A DNA stretch of 13,095 bases, taken from NCBI GenBank assembly GCA_002005505.1, contig KV908343.1, forward strand, positions 851,421 through 864,515, given 5' to 3'. Within the stretch, counting starts at the first letter, position 1. Each line of letters begins with the position of its first letter. Shown in pieces: positions 1-13,095 of the stretch. Position numbers and translations under genes: made by a program. The stretch is from Botryococcus braunii. Its lineage: Eukaryota > Chlorophyta > Trebouxiophyceae. The notes beneath the pieces were generated by a model that was given only the letters and a program-made list of their open reading frames with translations, was not told the DNA's origin and made no database searches.

Positions 1-327
1 AGACAACGATTTTCCGTGTATCATCCTCTTGTTAACCATGGTTTCCGCCAAGTCTAATATCGGTCCCACCAACTTGCAAGATGACGTGGTCAATGTCTTC
101 AAAGATTCCAAAAAGCAACTTGCAAAGTTCGCATCGATTGACATATTTGTAGCTCCTCTTGGGTCTTCGCCAGTTTCTTTGTCCGCAAGCTCATCTCGAA
201 GTGCTTTCAATAAATTTTCAATTTTGTGGACTGGATTGTCTGCAGCCCTTGCCTCAGGACTAGCATTTTTGAGCTTCTTGAGCAGGTCAAGGAACTCTCG
301 CACCAACTCGGAGTTATGATCAGCCAT
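1..327 (-). CDS. N-terminal fragment of a probable large Sec7-type ARF-GEF (BIG-like, DCB domain)
   Basis: The minus strand is open from an ATG at 327 to the left edge (109 complete codons, no stop), so the gene continues outside the window. The product is hydrophilic and helical: an amphipathic helix at residues 6-20 (ELVREFLDLLKKL), a second at 33-50 (KIENLLKALRDELADK), a polar loop at 51-64, then a hydrophobic helix pair at 66-101 (CFLESLKTL, KLVGPILDLAETMVNKRM) ending in an HGK turn. That order recalls the N-terminal DCB domain of BIG-type Golgi/endosomal ARF exchange factors, where a helical pair is followed by a pF..a....s..v...LdclqkLi.hG pattern. The catalytic Sec7 domain would lie beyond the edge. 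An in-frame TGA lies at 391-393. The 21 codons between it and the ATG are open and contain a splice-acceptor-like CAGCAG (bases 366-371 on the plus strand), so this could be an internal exon starting at 365. The piece is surely protein-like; the family is a pattern match only. Confidence 0.5.
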   Translation of the reverse strand, partial: MADHNSELVREFLDLLKKLKNASPEARAADNPVHKIENLLKALRDELADKETGEDPRGATNMSIDANFASCFLESLKTLTTSSCKLVGPILDLAETMVNKRMIHGKSLS

Positions 328-430
328 ACCAGCTCTTGACACGTCAAAGGCCCCTTGAGCTGCTTCTGCTGGGAGTGAAATACTGTTCCGTCAAACCTTT
401 TAGATTTACGTGAGGTTCGATGGAAGGAAA

Positions 431-460
431 AAGTATATATACCACATATCATATATATAG
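431..460 (-). promoter_or_regulatory. AT-rich TATA-like stretch upstream of the minus-strand gene
   Basis: Two TATATATA runs lie at about 434-441 and 451-459, roughly 105-130 nt upstream of the minus-strand ATG at 327. The spacing suits a core promoter only if that ATG is the true start. If the coding piece is an internal exon beginning at 365, this stretch is intronic and has no promoter role. Confidence 0.15.
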
Positions 461-639
461 CTGTTCTGTCGTTAAGTTTAACGACTCCTAGATTTAATTG
501 TCATAACCGATCGGTAGTGAGGCGGTGTGGTACCAAAGGTTATCCTTTACAACAATATATGTCTACTTGGAATTGCAAGAAATCAAAACATATGTAAACA
601 AACACACTGTATATTTATGATGTAAGCGCAGAAGCGTAT

Positions 640-657
640 ACGTGCTTATAAGCACGT
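640..657. repeat. 18-bp perfect palindrome
   Basis: ACGTGCTTATAAGCACGT is self-complementary with no spacer. Function unknown. Confidence 0.8.
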
Positions 658-894
658 TCTTACTGAATAGTTGTGACCAAACACCGTAACAAGCAATATG
701 TAAGGGCCGATGTATCAAAACTTCTATGAAAGATGGGCAATAAGGTGAGCACTGAGGTGATTCTAGTGGCAGAAGTAGTTCTAGATCGTGCGGACCCTTC
801 AGTTGAAGACAAGCTCGTTCTCAGTTTAGTGCATAAAAGGTCACTGCATAAAAGTGTGCAATGTTGATTTACCGTTTATTGCTGCCGGCAAAAT

Positions 895-934
895 TTTTAA
901 AAGGCGCCTTGACCTTTTAAAAGGCGCCTTGACC
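895..934. repeat. 20-bp tandem duplication carrying a 10-bp palindrome
   Basis: Two identical 20-bp units (895-914, 915-934; TTTTAAAAGGCGCCTTGACC). Each contains the palindrome AAGGCGCCTT. Confidence 0.9.
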
Positions 935-1321
935 TTCCTTTGAGAACTCCAAACTCTGACTTCTTCATCTATGCTGGGCTCTAAAATACACGATAAGGAA
1001 AAATGCTGGAAACTTCGCTGCTTCGAGACCAGCTCCAATTTGGGATAACAACACAAACTTATAGATCGAGACTCCCAGCCCATACGTATGGGTTCAAGCT
1101 CAAGCTCGAGTCTCGAGTGTAAGGATTCGTATGTGTACATTGTACAGCGCGTCGTAATACATGAAGTACGCACAATAGACCTGCCACAGACCTAGGTCGA
1201 TTTTATGCTTGCGCATTGTTTTAAAGCCATCATGATCATTATTGTCATTAAAGGTGTGGGGATGTCGCCAAATGGCCAAAATCGCATTGTTAGTCGCCAA
1301 TCGAAAGAGAGGGGGGGGGGT

Positions 1322-1433
<112 letters not shown>

Positions 1434-1435
1434 CT

Positions 1436-1549
<114 letters not shown>

Positions 1550-1574
1550 TAGCTATATATCAGAGTTTGGGACC

Positions 1575-1661
1575 CGCCTGGCGTATATACATGTACGAGA
1601 GAGAATGAGCTCCTGTATACAAGAGTTCACATCTGGATGCGCCTGGCGTATATACATGTAC
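1575..1661 (+). repeat. 22-bp direct repeat, two copies 65 bp apart
   Basis: The same 22 bases beginning CGCCTGGCGTATATAC occur at 1575-1596 and 1640-1661. Flanking similarity (GAGCTCCT at 1431-1438 and 1607-1614, then AGAGTT in both) suggests a larger duplicated unit. Confidence 0.85.
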
Positions 1662-2640
1662 ACGCATGTACATGTACGCATATATGTACATATATATACC
1701 TACGTGGGCTAGGCCCTAGCTAGGGGGCCAACAACATGCATGGTATCTTTATGCTACTGTTTTAAGGTCCACAGTAATTACAATCTGAGGATATGTAAGG
1801 GTACAGACTTTGAAGGACCATGTAAAGCTATTTCTGCCTAGACCTTACAATAGTGGCCAGGACCAAGAGAAACCGTGTCCATAGTTGGTCGGAAATTGGG
1901 CGACCCTGACAAACCATACCGGCCGCGGCACCCATGTTCCTAATGGGAGTTACTTATAAGCAACTACTTCTGGGGAGAGTTTCCACCTATGCAGCTATAG
2001 CTATAGCATGTGAGGAGTAGCTACTAGTAATATAAAGGTGCTCATCTGGGTTAACCCTCTCCCCCAGCTGGCTCCCCAAACCGGAACGATGTCCGGATAA
2101 CTGATAACTTTTCATCCCGGAAATGTCGGGAATCGGTATCCCGACTCGGGATCATGAACAGGTAAATCTCGGGAATCCCGAGTGGGGTTTCACGACTCGA
2201 GATCATTTACATTTCTCATCCGCTTTGCTTGAATTTTGCTGCTCAAGTTCCCCCCTTTACAACAGGTGCAACCGCGATCCGCATCACCGCACTCCGAAAT
2301 CCGCGATTTGCATTACCGCACTCCCAAATTCGGAAGCTCCGTCACCGAACTTCGGTGACCGAAGGCCCTTCTGGGTTTTGAGTCGGAAGCATCGCATTGA
2401 TGCCAGGGTCGGACTTCCGATCCAGCTTCCGATTGAGAAGCTGCGGAAATCGCCTCGAGTGAGCGGATCAATTTCTGCTCCGGACCGTGACTCCTGGACT
2501 TCGGATAAAAAAATTCTCGACCAGGAGCCGATTTAGAAGCCGGAGATTCTATCTTAACATCTTTCTGTCCGACAAATCGGGGGGAGGGGGGGGGGGGGGC
2601 TGCAGCTTGCGAGGTTTCCCGCACACCATGGTTTACACCT
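1662..2640. other. Non-coding stretch with degenerate short repeats
   Basis: No convincing gene. Between about 2080 and 2545 variants of TCGGGAATC, CCCGACTCGGGATCAT and CCGCACTCC.AAAT recur with irregular spacing, including the hairpin CTCGGGAATCCCGAG at 2168-2182. Open frames across this part (up to 137 codons on plus, 103 on minus) are proline/serine/arginine-rich translations of the repeats. A G-rich run lies at 2580-2599. Confidence 0.5.
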
Positions 2641-2700
2641 GATCAGGGACATCATGATCATGATCAGGGACATCATGATCATGATGTCCCTCGATGTCCC
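2641..2700. repeat. 21-bp direct repeat plus 26-bp perfect palindrome
   Basis: GATCAGGGACATCATGATCAT is repeated head to tail at 2641-2661 and 2662-2682. The second copy then reads into its own complement, giving a 26-bp perfect palindrome at 2666-2691 with arms AGGGACATCATGA and TCATGATGTCCCT. A further GATGTCCC follows. Confidence 0.9.
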
Positions 2701-3337
2701 TAATATTACTAGCCCACTATTAGACAAGACATATTACATGTATGTGCACACGGCCCTCCGGGATCCTAAAGAGCGTGTCCTGCACTCGAGCAAATACTTA
2801 ATAGTTTTTATACAAACCCCCTGTACTAAAACATATTCGCTGCTTAAGCTGATTGTTATACTTATAACAATTTATTGTAATTACCAGCTTGTAACAAACG
2901 GCCCCAACTCGGGTTCCTGTACTGCAGACATCATGTATGTTTTCAATAGAAACGAACAAAAAAAATAAGTTAAAAAAAACTGCGACGGCTTCTGAGCTGC
3001 ACTGGTTAATGCAGGTGTCCCGCCGCACGAGCACGGTACGTTTGATTCAGTATCAGAATACTAGACAATATTATTCAAGATTCCGAGATCGACCATTTTA
3101 GACGTCGTTCTCATTTCATTTGCTGCAGATGATCACTTGTCTTCCGTGTCGTCCTCTTCGAGCCCTGGTGGATGGTTCTTGCTGTAACAAAATTCCTCTC
3201 GGTTTTTCCTTCCTTCCTGCTTGGCTAGCCTTTTTTCTGTCATTCCTTTGGTCTACCTTCTGTACTGCCTGCCTGCCTTCCTAGCTGCCTGCCTTTCTCC
3301 CTTCAGATATTGTAAGTCTTCGGTATCGGCTTGGACT
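2701..3337. other. Non-coding stretch, partly pyrimidine-rich
   Basis: No gene seen. Around 3180-3310 the plus strand is C/T-rich with repeated CCTTCCT and GCCTGCCT words. The part before it is AT-rich with short A runs (2957-2982). Confidence 0.5.
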
Positions 3338-3415
3338 CAAGATGTTCCAGGTGTACTTGAGGGCTGACAGAAAAGATCTTTCCTGTCAGCCCTCAAGCAT
3401 ATCTGGAACTTCTTG
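3338..3415. repeat. 78-nt imperfect inverted repeat (long hairpin)
   Basis: The inner arms CTTGAGGGCTGACAG (3356-3370) and CTGTCAGCCCTCAAG (3383-3397) match perfectly over 15 bp. The spacer contains the palindrome AAAGATCTTT (3372-3381). Outer arms CAAGATGTTCCAG (3338-3350) and CTGGAACTTCTTG (3403-3415) pair at 12 of 13 positions. The five bases between inner and outer arms pair with two G-U wobbles and one mismatch. The size and near-continuous pairing fit a miRNA precursor, a small foldback element, or a chance inverted duplication. Confidence 0.85.
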
Positions 3416-4148
3416 ACAAGTCTAGACTTGTAAATTGCCAACCGCCATAAAAGCTTGGAAGTCGGAAAGCACGGTTTCTCGGCTTGATTTTTGGGGAGAA
3501 AGTATAGGGAAGGTATGCGGTACAATGTCGGGCAACTCGCGGTACCGTTGGCAACCGCACCAGATGCTAGTTAACGGAAAGCGTTGCTAAGATCCTGCGC
3601 CCCGAGTGTTTCAATCATGATATCAGTCAACAATGTAATGCCTGCTACTAATAGCATTCTGGGCGTATGTTGGATGCAAGTAATGGCGAACTCACTGAAC
3701 TGCACCCGGTTTCAAACCCGGTGCTGTCCGGCAGTTACTCTTGCGTCCTAGATGATGCAATGATACATCATCTTGATGTTTATCAATGCTCAGGGAAACA
3801 TGTTTCACGCAGACATGTATCGTTCGGTATTTGTTACCCAGCTTGCCGCTGCAGGGTTTTCACCCGTCAATGAGGTCGTTTGAATACCCAGGACCACCTT
3901 TGCCTCGCTTCATAAACCACCTGCAGAAATGGATACTCCTGAGGTCAGATCATTCTAAGTGCTTTGAAGATACATTTTAGGCTGCCATAACACAACATTG
4001 CACTGTTTGCTTTTGTGTATCCTCTGCTTTTACAATCAATTGGACTGTGCCCTTCTTAAAGCCAGTGACCTCATACGTATCTCTAGTACGAAACTGATAT
4101 TATTGAAACACTCAAGTGAATCTTATAGACATGATTTATACCATGCAG
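3416..4148. other. Stretch without a confirmed exon, upstream of the channel gene
   Basis: Two short plus-strand frames (3667-3873 and 3786-3980) overlap each other and resemble no family I recognise. If the channel has further N-terminal exons, they should be here or further left, but N-termini of this family are poorly conserved and I cannot pick one out. Confidence 0.4.

Positions 4149-13095
<8,947 letters not shown>

Noticed and set aside
2123..2536. 137-codon plus-strand frame and the overlapping minus frame
   Set aside because: They coincide with degenerate CCGCACTCC/TCGGGAATC repeats and show no family features.
3705..3730. tRNA T-arm-like GGTTTCAAACCC
   Set aside because: No acceptor stem, D arm or anticodon arm is found around it, and the loop lacks GTTC.

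Overview
The window looks like nuclear DNA of an intron-rich eukaryote. Coding sequence is broken into exons of 69-294 nt by GT-AG introns of 480-1388 nt, donors are mostly of the GTGAGT/GTGCGT type, and the introns are full of long dinucleotide microsatellites. No prokaryotic operon structure or RNA gene is visible. The exon/intron sizes and the channel type suggest a photosynthetic stramenopile, perhaps a brown alga. This is inference; no taxonomic marker is present.

The dominant feature is a plus-strand gene for a multi-domain, Nav/Cav-like voltage-gated cation channel running from about 4149 to past the right edge. I assembled ten exons by joining transmembrane-segment homology across GT-AG borders: 4149-4266, 5010-5155, 6544-6719, 7718-7851, 8482-8550, 9458-9584, 10464-10596, 11342-11635, 12415-12561 and 13042-13095. 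All nine junctions agree in codon phase (1,0,2,1,1,2,0,0,0). Together they give about 466 codons: an N-terminal lead-in, all of domain I (S1-S6 with a four-arginine S4 and a pore loop), the I-II linker, and the first residues of what should be domain II S1. The domain I filter reads T-T-T-N-W, with threonine where Nav/Cav channels normally carry Asp/Glu. The conserved S6 asparagine is aspartate.

At the left edge, on the minus strand, is the N-terminal 109-codon piece of a second gene. Its helix pattern resembles the DCB domain of large Sec7-type (BIG) ARF guanine-nucleotide exchange factors. It is cut by the window edge.

The roughly 3.8 kb between the two genes (about 330-4148) holds no gene I can support. 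It contains a compound (GA)n(AT)n microsatellite inside a duplicated unit, degenerate short repeats, a 21-bp direct repeat with a 26-bp palindrome, and a 78-nt hairpin of miRNA-precursor size. The introns hold (CA/TG)n, (CT)n, a 62-base A run, G/C homopolymers, and in one intron an almost pure pyrimidine tract interrupted by three 36-bp purine repeats that end in a 30-bp palindrome. Two antisense ORFs inside introns are weak candidates for nested gene fragments.
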